From: an uncultured bacterium
GTDB lineage: Bacteria > Verrucomicrobiota > Verrucomicrobiia > CAIQCK01
Direction: 5' to 3'
Assembly (NCBI GenBank): GCA_903870275.1
Contig: CAIQCK010000087.1
Location: 1 to 46,973 of the forward strand
Length of the DNA: 46,973 bases
A program made the translations under genes and the position numbers. How positions within the stretch are numbered: the first letter of the stretch is position 1; each line of letters begins with the position of its first letter. Below, one piece after another: positions 26,113-33,995 of the stretch. The notes below the pieces were generated by a model that was given only the letters and a program-made list of their open reading frames with translations, was not told where the DNA came from and ran no database searches.

Positions 26113-27195
26113 ATGGCCTCATTGGGTTCCCGTAATGGTTTCAAAATGGTCGTCAGATGTCGCCACATTTTCGCGCTGGCGGCGGGATGGCTATTGCTTG
26201 CCGCCGTCTCAACGTGTGCTGGGGAACCTGAACGCGATGCGGCGGATGGAAGACCGAAGACTCCGCTGACGTTTGCCGGCGTCAACGCCGGCAAGAAGGC
26301 GGCGTGGCAGCAACGGTTGACGCTTGGCCCCGGCGACATACTCAACTTCAGCCTCTACGGTCGGCCAGAATTGAACCGCGCCGATATTATTGTGGACCCT
26401 AACGGCTGTGTCACATACCTGCAGGCGGTGGGGATCAAAGCTACAGGGCTGACGATTGACGAGTTGCGCGGAAATATGAACGCAGAGTTGGGCAAGTATT
26501 ATCAGAACGCCCGCGTCATCATCATGCCGTCCGCCTTTCACAGCAAAAAAATTTATGTGCTCGGCAAAGTGGTCCGCAAGGGTGCATTCGAACTCGACCG
26601 GCCACTGACGATCATCGAAGCGGTCGCCATGGCCGGCGGATTGGAAACGGGCTTGTTCGAACTGAACACGGTCGAACTGGCCGATCTGCCGCGCAGTTTT
26701 CTCGTTCGCAACGGAAAGCGCATGCCGGTGGATTTTCCAAAATTGTTTTACCAGGGTGATTTGACGCAGAACGTCCTGCTCGAACCGGAGGACTACATTT
26801 ACTTCCCATCCGGTTACGCCAACGAAGTCTATGTGCTGGGCGAAGTGAAAAGCCCCGGCTTCCAGGGGCTGACGTCAAACGCCAGCGTGCTTAGCGCCAT
26901 CACGCTCGCCGGCAGTTTTACGTCCAAGGCATTCCGCCAGCGGGTGCTCGTGGTGCGCGGCTCGCTCAACAATCCGCAGACGTTCATCGTCAATGCAGCC
27001 GCTGTTCTGGAGGGCAAGGCGCCGGATTTCATCTTGCAGCCGCGCGACATCATCTATGTGGCCAGCCGGCCGTGGCAGCGCGCCACGGAACTGCTTGATC
27101 TGGCTGCCTCATCGTTTGTCCAGGCGGCAGCCGCATCATGGCCGGGCGCCAATGTCGGGCCGATGCTGACCCAGCCCATCCTTCCCCAGCAATGA
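26113..27195 (+). CDS. Wza-type polysaccharide export protein, paralog 1
   Basis: The 360-residue protein has an N-terminal signal sequence (HIFALAAGWLLLAAVS followed by TCAGE; an alternative start is ATG 26146). The Cys context is not a good lipobox. A Poly_export domain begins LTLGPGDILNFSLYGRPEL, followed by two SLBB-type modules with KIYVLGKVVRKGAFEL and EVYVLGEVKSPGFQGL. It would form or line the outer-membrane export channel. It starts 3 bp after the co-polymerase and overlaps the second paralog by 4 bp. Confidence 0.9.
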   Translation: MASLGSRNGFKMVVRCRHIFALAAGWLLLAAVSTCAGEPERDAADGRPKTPLTFAGVNAGKKAAWQQRLTLGPGDILNFSLYGRPELNRADIIVDPNGCVTYLQAVGIKATGLTIDELRGNMNAELGKYYQNARVIIMPSAFHSKKIYVLGKVVRKGAFELDRPLTIIEAVAMAGGLETGLFELNTVELADLPRSFLVRNGKRMPVDFPKLFYQGDLTQNVLLEPEDYIYFPSGYANEVYVLGEVKSPGFQGLTSNASVLSAITLAGSFTSKAFRQRVLVVRGSLNNPQTFIVNAAAVLEGKAPDFILQPRDIIYVASRPWQRATELLDLAASSFVQAAAASWPGANVGPMLTQPILPQQ

Positions 27196-28250
27196 AACCA
27201 CGCGGCTACATCTTCTTGATTCCGCTCATTGGGCTGCTGGCCGCCGGCTGCGAAAGCCCGGCGAAACGTTTTGATCCGCACGCCACGGCGGAAACGGCGA
27301 CAAATTTCGTTGCGAACCCCGATCAGTATCGGATTCCAGCCGAGTGGTTGCGACCACCCGCCGCGCCGTTTTCTTTGGGACCGGGCGACATTATTGACAT
27401 TGAGGTGATTGGAAAAGGCGATGGCCGGATGACGACGTTTGTATGTCCGGACGGGAAACTCTACTACGACCTGCTGCCAGGGGTGGATGTATGGGGTCTG
27501 AGCTTGGCGCAAACACGGGAGCTTTTACAACGCGAACTGGCCACCTACTACCGGAATCCGCAAGTAGTGATCACCTTGCGCGGCGTGGGCAGCAAACGCA
27601 TCTGGGTCCTCGGCCGTCTGAACGAAACAGGCGTCTTCCCATTGACCCAGCCGACGACGATCATTGGCGCCATTTCCATGGGACACGGTCTGTTCACATC
27701 ACGCTTCACCGGCACTACCGAGGAACTGGCCGACTTGGAACACAGCTTTATCATCCGCAGCGGGCGCGCGCTACCCATCAACTTCAGGAAACTGCTGCGC
27801 GAAGGCGACATGTCGCAAAACATCTACGTGCAACCGGATGATTTCATTTATCTGCCTTCCGCGCTCACAAAAGAAATTTACGTTCTCGGAGCTGTGATCC
27901 AGCCGCGGCCGCTCGGTTTCATGGATGACATCACTTTGGTGGGCGCCATCGCGAAGGCCCAGGGAACGCAGCCCAACGCCTACCTTTCCCACGTCGCCAT
28001 CGTCCGAGGTTCGCTGGCGGAGCCAAAAATTGCCATCGTCAACTATCATGCCATCCTCCTTGGACGGGAGCACGACATCCGATTGGAGCCTCGGGACATC
28101 GTTTACGTCCCGACGTCGCCCGCCGAGGTGACCACCCGATACTTGAACCTGATCCTCAACACCTTTGTCCGGACCGTCGCGGCCAACGAAGGCGCGCGCG
28201 CGGCGAGCCAAAAAGGCACCGTCGGCATCAGTGTCGGCATCGGCCAGTGA
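27192..28250 (+). CDS. Wza-type polysaccharide export lipoprotein, paralog 2
   Basis: The 352-residue protein starts MKPRGYIFLIPLIGLLAAGC, a signal peptide with a clear lipobox (LAAGC). The start is chosen at the ATGA overlap; an upstream in-frame start at 27138 lies inside paralog 1. The export domain is FSLGPGDIIDIEVIGKGD, and SLBB-type modules show RIWVLGRLNETGVFPL and EIYVLGAVIQPRPLGF. The domain order equals that of paralog 1, suggesting tandem duplication. Being lipidated, it is the better candidate for the outer-membrane channel. Confidence 0.9.
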   Translation: MKPRGYIFLIPLIGLLAAGCESPAKRFDPHATAETATNFVANPDQYRIPAEWLRPPAAPFSLGPGDIIDIEVIGKGDGRMTTFVCPDGKLYYDLLPGVDVWGLSLAQTRELLQRELATYYRNPQVVITLRGVGSKRIWVLGRLNETGVFPLTQPTTIIGAISMGHGLFTSRFTGTTEELADLEHSFIIRSGRALPINFRKLLREGDMSQNIYVQPDDFIYLPSALTKEIYVLGAVIQPRPLGFMDDITLVGAIAKAQGTQPNAYLSHVAIVRGSLAEPKIAIVNYHAILLGREHDIRLEPRDIVYVPTSPAEVTTRYLNLILNTFVRTVAANEGARAASQKGTVGISVGIGQ

Positions 28251-28296
28251 GACCAACCGCTTTTTCACTTTCACGGCCCCGTCTTCACCGCCCATC

Positions 28297-29679
28297 ATGA
28301 TGGATCTCGTCAAAGCGCTTGTGGTCCTGCTTGGCTACGGCGTGGCGGCACCGGCGCTGGGCATGTTCATCGCCCGCAGTCGCACCGGCCAGCGTGTGTG
28401 TTTCTGTTTGATGATCTTCATGACCTCGTGGCATCCGAGCAAATTGACGCTCATGCTGGACTCCATCGAGTTGTATCGCGGGCACACGAGAGGCTTTCAG
28501 TTTTGCATCATCGAAATAGTGGCTCTCGCGTTGATTCTCAGCGCCGGCCGCCAGCGGCCGCTTGGATTTCCGTGGCGGCCGCCGGGCCTGGGGTTGTGGC
28601 TCGGATACTGCGCGCTGTCCATGATCTCCATCATCCCGGCCATGGACAAGGTCTTCGTCCTGATGGCAGTGGTAAAGTTTTCCAAGATCATCTTGATTTA
28701 TATTGCCGCCTACTACGCGTTACGCGACGAAAAGGACTTGCAGTGGATGTTTTACACCATTGTCGGGATGCTGGTGCTTCAGGCGGTGGTAGCGCTGAAG
28801 ATGCGCTACCTCGACGGCCGCTGGCAAATCAACGGGTGGTTTGAGCACCAGAATCCGCTGGCGATATGGACATATGTCTGTTCCCTGCCGTTGCTGTCGG
28901 CGGCGCTGGCCCCGCAGACTTCCAAGCGTGACACGCTTGTTTACCTTGGCGGCTTTGCGGCGGCGGGTTTGTTGATTCTGCTAACGGTATCGCGGGCCGG
29001 ACTCGCTGCGTTTGCCGTCGGCGCGGTGGCGGTGACGGGACTGGCCGCACTGCGAGGCGTCTCTGCAAAAGTGATTGGTGTCGCCGCGGCGGGTGCGGTC
29101 GGCGCCATCGCCGCGGCGTTGGTGGCCCTGGGTTCGCTTCACGCGCGTCTGGCAGAGGTGGACGAACACAAGACGGACATGGACTTGCGCGCCATCCTAA
29201 TCGAACAGTGCAAAGCCATGCTGCACGACTCATCGCTGGGAGTGGGTTGGAACAACTACGGCCTCGCCAACAGCCGGCCGCGCGGCAAATATAGCGCCAT
29301 TCTTGAGGAGTGGGACGAAAGCCGCGGTTTCAGGGTCTACGACGAAAATTATTACGAGAACCCTCTCACCGAAAGTCTGTATTGGCTGGTGTTGGCGGAA
29401 ACCGGTTACCCGGGTTACATCGGGTTTGTACTGTTTCTGGCTGCAACGTTATGGTGGTGCGCGCGCTGCACGTTTCATTTCTGGAGAAGCCCGGCCGGCC
29501 ATTTTGCCGGCAGTCTCCTCGTGGTGCTGGTGCTGTTGTATTTGCACGGCACGGTCGAGCGGGTCCTGACGCAGACCAAGAATCTATCGGAATGGCTTTT
29601 CTTCACAGGCTGTCTGGCCAGGATTGAGATGTGCCGCCGTCGCGGCCGCAACCTGGAGGCCCAAGACAACAACATCTGA
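28297..29679 (+). CDS. O-antigen ligase/polymerase family membrane protein (Wzy-like)
   Basis: The 460-residue protein from ATG 28297 (or 28300) is a multi-pass membrane protein. A large external loop carries GVGWNNYGLAN and then ENPLTESLYWLVLAETGYPG, the Wzy_C pattern. It would polymerise repeat units at the periplasmic face, or ligate polymer to an acceptor; sequence alone does not separate the two. It is the only such protein in the locus. The frame runs open upstream into the export gene, but no good start exists there and the extension is low-complexity (SASVSASASE). Confidence 0.85.
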   Translation: MMDLVKALVVLLGYGVAAPALGMFIARSRTGQRVCFCLMIFMTSWHPSKLTLMLDSIELYRGHTRGFQFCIIEIVALALILSAGRQRPLGFPWRPPGLGLWLGYCALSMISIIPAMDKVFVLMAVVKFSKIILIYIAAYYALRDEKDLQWMFYTIVGMLVLQAVVALKMRYLDGRWQINGWFEHQNPLAIWTYVCSLPLLSAALAPQTSKRDTLVYLGGFAAAGLLILLTVSRAGLAAFAVGAVAVTGLAALRGVSAKVIGVAAAGAVGAIAAALVALGSLHARLAEVDEHKTDMDLRAILIEQCKAMLHDSSLGVGWNNYGLANSRPRGKYSAILEEWDESRGFRVYDENYYENPLTESLYWLVLAETGYPGYIGFVLFLAATLWWCARCTFHFWRSPAGHFAGSLLVVLVLLYLHGTVERVLTQTKNLSEWLFFTGCLARIEMCRRRGRNLEAQDNNI

Positions 29680-29681
29680 AA

Positions 29682-31001
29682 ATGAATCACAACGTGGAAA
29701 CCAAACGGCGATTGCGAGTGCTGCTGATCGCGGAAGCGGCGAATCCAAAACTCACCAGCGTCGCGCTCATCGGCTGGAGCTTCAGTCGCGCGATGGCCAA
29801 AATCGCCGACGCGCATATGGCCGTCGAACAGCGCAATCACGACGACCTCGTCAACGCCGGTCTTCGGCCGGATGATTTCACGGCCATTGACAACCGCCGC
29901 TGGCAAGGGCTGTCGTGGAACGTGGCAAAGGTTCTTCGCGGCGGCACGTCGCTCGGCTGGAGCACTTATTCGGCGCTGTCCACGCTCGTCTATCCGTTTT
30001 TTGAATTGAAAGTATGGAAACAGTTCGGCGAGCGGCTGCGGCGCGGCGAGTTTGATCTCGTGCACCGGGTCACGCCCCTGGCACCCGTGGTACCGAGTCT
30101 GTTGGCGGCGCGCTGCGCGCGCATCGGAGTGCCCTTCGTGCTCGGCCCGCTCAATGGTGGCGTGCCGTGGCCCAAGGAGTTTTCCGGTCTGCGCCGCGCG
30201 GAAAAGGAATGGATGAGTCATATCCGCGGCGCCTATAAACTGATGCCCGGCTTCCACGCCACACGCCGTCACGCCTCGGCCATCATCGTGGCGGCGCGCG
30301 CCGCCTGGGCGGAAATGCCGGCGCCGTATATGCCGAAATGTGTTTACCTCCCGGAAAACGCGATTGATGTGGCGCGCTTCCCCCGCCGCGAGCCGCCGGC
30401 GCTGCGGAAGCCGCTGAGTGTGGCCTTCATCGGCCGGCTTGTTCCCATGAAAGGCGCCGACATGCTGATCGAAGCCGCCGCACCGCTGGCGCGCGATGGT
30501 AAACTTGAACTCAACATCATCGGCGACGGCCCGGAGGCGCCAAAACTCAAACAAATGGCCGCCGAACTACTCGTTGCCGACCGCGTCAAATTCTCGGGCT
30601 GGGTGGACCACACACAAATTGCCGACCTCGTAAAACAGTCGCAGATATTCGGCTTCCCCAGTGTTCATGAGTTTGGCGGTGGCGTGGTGCTGGAGGCCAT
30701 GGCGTTGGGACTTGTGCCGGTGGTGGTGGACTACGGCGGCCCCGGGGAATTGGTGCCACCCGGCACGGGTTTTGCGCTACCAATGGCACCGCGCGCCGAA
30801 CTTGTGCGCTCGCTGCGCGATTGCCTCGTCAAGCTTGTGGCATCGCCCGACCAAGTCCGAGCCATGGGTCAACGGGCGCAGGATTACGTCTATCGCTCTT
30901 TCACGTGGGACGCAAAAGCGCACCAAGTGCTGGAAGTTTACCGCTGGGCGCTCGGGGCGCGCAAAGACAAGCCTGATTTTGGAATGCCTGTCAGCGCTTA
31001 A
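29682..31001 (+). CDS. Glycosyltransferase family 4, last gene of the EPS locus
   Basis: The 439-residue protein starts MNHNVETKRRLRVLLIAEAA 2 bp after the ligase stop; an earlier in-frame ATG (29631) overlaps that gene. It has VPFVLGPLNGGVPWP in the first half, LSVAFIGRLVPMKGADMLIEA in the second and the EX7E motif EFGGGVVLE. It resembles the group of GT4 enzymes acting in EPS assembly. No terminator is clear after its stop. Confidence 0.9.
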   Translation: MNHNVETKRRLRVLLIAEAANPKLTSVALIGWSFSRAMAKIADAHMAVEQRNHDDLVNAGLRPDDFTAIDNRRWQGLSWNVAKVLRGGTSLGWSTYSALSTLVYPFFELKVWKQFGERLRRGEFDLVHRVTPLAPVVPSLLAARCARIGVPFVLGPLNGGVPWPKEFSGLRRAEKEWMSHIRGAYKLMPGFHATRRHASAIIVAARAAWAEMPAPYMPKCVYLPENAIDVARFPRREPPALRKPLSVAFIGRLVPMKGADMLIEAAAPLARDGKLELNIIGDGPEAPKLKQMAAELLVADRVKFSGWVDHTQIADLVKQSQIFGFPSVHEFGGGVVLEAMALGLVPVVVDYGGPGELVPPGTGFALPMAPRAELVRSLRDCLVKLVASPDQVRAMGQRAQDYVYRSFTWDAKAHQVLEVYRWALGARKDKPDFGMPVSA

Positions 31002-31447
31002 TCCGGCGGCTGCACTTCATTCCGGCCACGCTATTTGGGTAACAGTGACTATTGAGGCACGACGTCGTCACCGAGACTGCAAACCGATTTACCCCGACTG
31101 CTCCAACGCGGACAGTTCAATATGAGACTGATGGGACAGTCAGACACCAATCCGAGAGCCTGATGGCGCAGGCGGTTGAACGGAGGAATAAACGATCTCA
31201 TCAAGTGATTGTGAAGCATCTTCTCTGCCTTCACAAATGCGTCATGGCCACGTCTATAGACTCGTGACAATTCGTGACACCTTCCTTGCCGGTTTGTGCC
31301 TTTCTGTGCGCTCACCGTTTGCGTAAGTATCTGCAAACGCGCGTGCGGGACAAAATGCGGCCTGTTCGAATCCTGCACCGCCCGCCACCTTTTCCTTTCG
31401 ACGAGTTGTAACAATCACAACCGGCGGTCATAAACCGTATCTGCCGC
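31002..31447. other. Gene-free stretch between the EPS locus and the helicase operon
   Basis: It separates the last + strand EPS gene from the convergent - strand helicase gene. The first 260 bp hold only weak open frames; the second part is copy B of the 125-bp repeat. No convincing terminator hairpin is seen for either gene. Confidence 0.6.
31263..31387 (+). repeat. 125-bp direct repeat, copy B, ending in a tRNA-3'-like sequence
   Basis: This is the partner of 6375-6499, in the same orientation and without gaps. The doubled CGTGACA is at its left end, the inverted arms CGTTTGC/GCAAACG are at 31316-31322 and 31333-31339, and the T-loop-like GTTCGAAT with acceptor-like strand ends in GCCA at 31384-31387. 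The arms and the doubled heptamer are fully kept, while differences cluster between them and the T-loop, which suggests that the arms matter. Confidence 0.75.
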
Positions 31448-33568
31448 TCAACCACCTTGGGGCGACCAAAGACGGCGGATTTTGGCGCGAGCATCGGTTT
31501 CCATCCGGGTATCTCCCCTACCCCCGAACGCGGGCGGCGGCAGCTTCAATGTCAGCGGTTCGAACTTCGTGCGCACCTCGGCGGGAATGAAGCGGGTGAG
31601 TTGCGAAAGCGTGTGGCGGTCGCCGAGGACATGCTTGTCGGCGTAGTAACGCAGTGGGTAGCAGACGTAGAGCCAGTTGCGGGCGCGCGTCATGGCAACG
31701 TAGAGCAACCGGCGCTCTTCCTCGATCTCGTCGCGATTGCCTGTCGTCAGGTCGCTCGGAATGACGCCGTCGGTGGCGTGAATGAGGAAGACCACGTCCC
31801 ACTCGCAGCCTTTGGCGGAGTGGATGGTGCTGAGGGTCAGCCACTCCTCGTCCTTGATCGGCGTGCCCGCCCAATCGCCTGTGCCCGACGGTGGGTCGAG
31901 CGTGAGGTCGGAGAGGAATTCCTCGCGCGACCTAAAACCGCCAGCGATGGCAGCGAGTTGCTCCAAGTCACGAATCCGCACCTCGGCATGATCGTAGACA
32001 TCGCGGAAGATCGGATCATAAAACTGCCGGATGCGCTCGATCTGGGCGGAAAGACCCGGCGCTCCAGAGCGAAACTTCGCCGAGCCATCGTCATCCGTAT
32101 CAGGGATCTGGTCTGAGAGAGTTTCTCCCCGCTGTGTTGGCGGCCGGGTCGCCTCACCCAAATCCCTCAGCAATAGACAGAGCAACCGGAACTGTTCCCG
32201 CGCCGCGGGCGGCACGGGGCAATGAGCGAGCGCGCGGACGTCGTGGTTGTTCGCGGCGAGGAAACGGAGCACGCCGTTTGCAGTCGCACCGCCAACGCCG
32301 GGTAGCAGGTTCAGCACGCGCAGCCAACTGATCTGGTCACGCGGATTTTCCAAGAGCCGCAGCAACGCCAGCAGGTCCTTCACATGCGCGGCTTCGAGAA
32401 ACTTCAGCCCGCCGAATTTCCGGTATGGAAGATTACGCCGCGTCATCTCCACCTCCAGCATGTCGCTCCAATGCGCCGTGCGCACCAGCACCGCCTGCCG
32501 GCGCAACGGCACGCCGGCTTCGTAGTGCTCCAGAATGGTCTTACAGACGAATCGGCACTGCTGCGCCTCATCCACACAGGTCACCAGCAGCGGCGGTTGC
32601 TCGCTGCGGCGCTCGCTCCAGAGGTTTTTAGTGAAGCGCCGGCGCGGGCGGGCGATGACGGCGTTGGCTGCGTCGAGGATCGGCTGGACGCTGCGGTAGT
32701 TCTGCTCCAACACGATGACCGTCGTGCCGGAAAACCGTTTCGGAAAGTCGAGGATGTTGCGGACCGTCGCGGCGCGAAATCCGTAGATGCTCTGCGCGTC
32801 GTCGCCGACGACCGTGATGTTCCGCCGGCCGGCGGCCATCTTTAACAACACGCCAGCCTGGAGCGCGTTGGTGTCCTGATATTCATCCACGAGAACATGG
32901 TCGAAGCGCGCGGCGACGCGCGGACCGGCCTCGGCAGTCTCCATCAAATGCGACCAGAACAGTAGCAGGTCGTCGTAGTCGAGGACGTGGAACTGCTGTT
33001 TGCGGTCGGTATAGGCGGCGAAGAGCCGCGCCATCTGTTCCTCGAAACCGGCGCACCACGGAAAATCGCGCGGCACCACCTTCTCGATCGGCTGCCGGCT
33101 GTTGACACATTTGGAGCAGATTTCCAGCAGCGTGCCTTTCTTCGGAAAGCGTTCTTCGCGCGAGTGCAACCCCATCTCCTGCCGCACCAGGTTGAGCAAG
33201 TCTTCGGCGTCAGCCCGATCAAGCACGGTGAAATCCGGCGTCAACCCGATGGCGCGACCATGCTGCCGCAAAAGGCGATTCGCAACGGCGTGAAACGTGC
33301 CGCCCCAAACACGGGAAGCGTTTTGCGTAGAGCGTGTAGCGTATTGTTCGGCGCGGCGGATCATCTCCTGCGCGGCGCGGCGGGTGAAGGTGAGCAGGAG
33401 AATGCGGTCCGGCGCAATGCCGCGCTCCAGAAGACAGGCGACACGCGCGGCGAGTGTCTTGGTTTTCCCCGTGCCGGCGCCGGCGATGACGAGCAGCGGT
33501 CCATCCCCGTGCGTGGCGGCAGCGAGTTGCTGCGGGTTCAGTTCGGAAAGCCACGCCGGTGTCGTCAT
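31448..33568 (-). CDS. UvrD/PcrA-type superfamily 1 DNA helicase
   Basis: The 706-residue protein shows the SF1A motifs in order: LNPQQLAAATHGDGPLLVIA with Walker A GAGTGKTKTL, LLTFTRRAA, LVDEYQDTN (Walker B), VVGDDAQSIYGFRAA, LEQNYRS, LSTIHSAKGCEWDVVFL and LLYVAMTRARNWLYV. It translocates 3' to 5' on single-stranded DNA and works in repair or replication restart. It is the last gene of a - strand series, 36 bp after a small lipoprotein gene. It could be a UvrD, PcrA or a UvrD-like paralog; the sequence does not settle which. Confidence 0.9.
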   Translation of the reverse strand: MTTPAWLSELNPQQLAAATHGDGPLLVIAGAGTGKTKTLAARVACLLERGIAPDRILLLTFTRRAAQEMIRRAEQYATRSTQNASRVWGGTFHAVANRLLRQHGRAIGLTPDFTVLDRADAEDLLNLVRQEMGLHSREERFPKKGTLLEICSKCVNSRQPIEKVVPRDFPWCAGFEEQMARLFAAYTDRKQQFHVLDYDDLLLFWSHLMETAEAGPRVAARFDHVLVDEYQDTNALQAGVLLKMAAGRRNITVVGDDAQSIYGFRAATVRNILDFPKRFSGTTVIVLEQNYRSVQPILDAANAVIARPRRRFTKNLWSERRSEQPPLLVTCVDEAQQCRFVCKTILEHYEAGVPLRRQAVLVRTAHWSDMLEVEMTRRNLPYRKFGGLKFLEAAHVKDLLALLRLLENPRDQISWLRVLNLLPGVGGATANGVLRFLAANNHDVRALAHCPVPPAAREQFRLLCLLLRDLGEATRPPTQRGETLSDQIPDTDDDGSAKFRSGAPGLSAQIERIRQFYDPIFRDVYDHAEVRIRDLEQLAAIAGGFRSREEFLSDLTLDPPSGTGDWAGTPIKDEEWLTLSTIHSAKGCEWDVVFLIHATDGVIPSDLTTGNRDEIEEERRLLYVAMTRARNWLYVCYPLRYYADKHVLGDRHTLSQLTRFIPAEVRTKFEPLTLKLPPPAFGGRGDTRMETDARAKIRRLWSPQGG

Positions 33569-33604
33569 GAATACTTGTCAGCAGCGCTCGCAAACAACGA
33601 TGAC

Positions 33605-33946
33605 CTACGGCCAGCAGCCCGCCCAGTGCGGCTGCCAGGAATACCAGTAGAGCGCGCTCCGCTCGCGTTCCTGCACGCACACCGACTCGACGTATTCCTG
33701 AAGCATAAAATCAATCACGGCGTTGCTCACCCCATTTTCATGAAGGTGCTGAATCTCGACAGCCGAAAGCCGATAGGCGGCGCCCGAGGCTTTGATGCGC
33801 CGAACGATCTCGCTGTCCGGAGTGCCGGCCCTGGCCAACCCGATGATTTCTGTCTGCGTCAGCGGCTGCGGCGGCTTGTTGGCCGTCGTCGCGCAACCGG
33901 TCGCGAAAACGAGCGCTGCAAGGCCAAACCCACAAAACCATTTCAT
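33605..33946 (-). CDS. Small lipoprotein, unknown function
   Basis: From ATG 33946 the product has 113 residues: signal MKWFCGFGLAALVFATGC with a lipobox-like FATGC, then LTQTEIIGLARAGTPDSEIV and an HENGVSNAVIDFML segment, a helical repeat seen in other small envelope proteins. The tail is aromatic (YWYSWQPHWAGCWP). The longer frame up to 34048 runs into the next gene and lacks a signal sequence, so I reject it. The family has no assigned function. Confidence 0.7.
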   Translation of the reverse strand: MKWFCGFGLAALVFATGCATTANKPPQPLTQTEIIGLARAGTPDSEIVRRIKASGAAYRLSAVEIQHLHENGVSNAVIDFMLQEYVESVCVQERERSALYWYSWQPHWAGCWP

Positions 33947-33995
33947 AGCCGACTTTATGCCCGCCCCATCAAACCGCGCAAGCGCGAGCGCCTCT

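Noticed and set aside
31049..31414. 121-codon - strand frame over repeat copy B
   Set aside because: It is the same phantom as at copy A, and the mismatches between copies do not favour silent codon positions.
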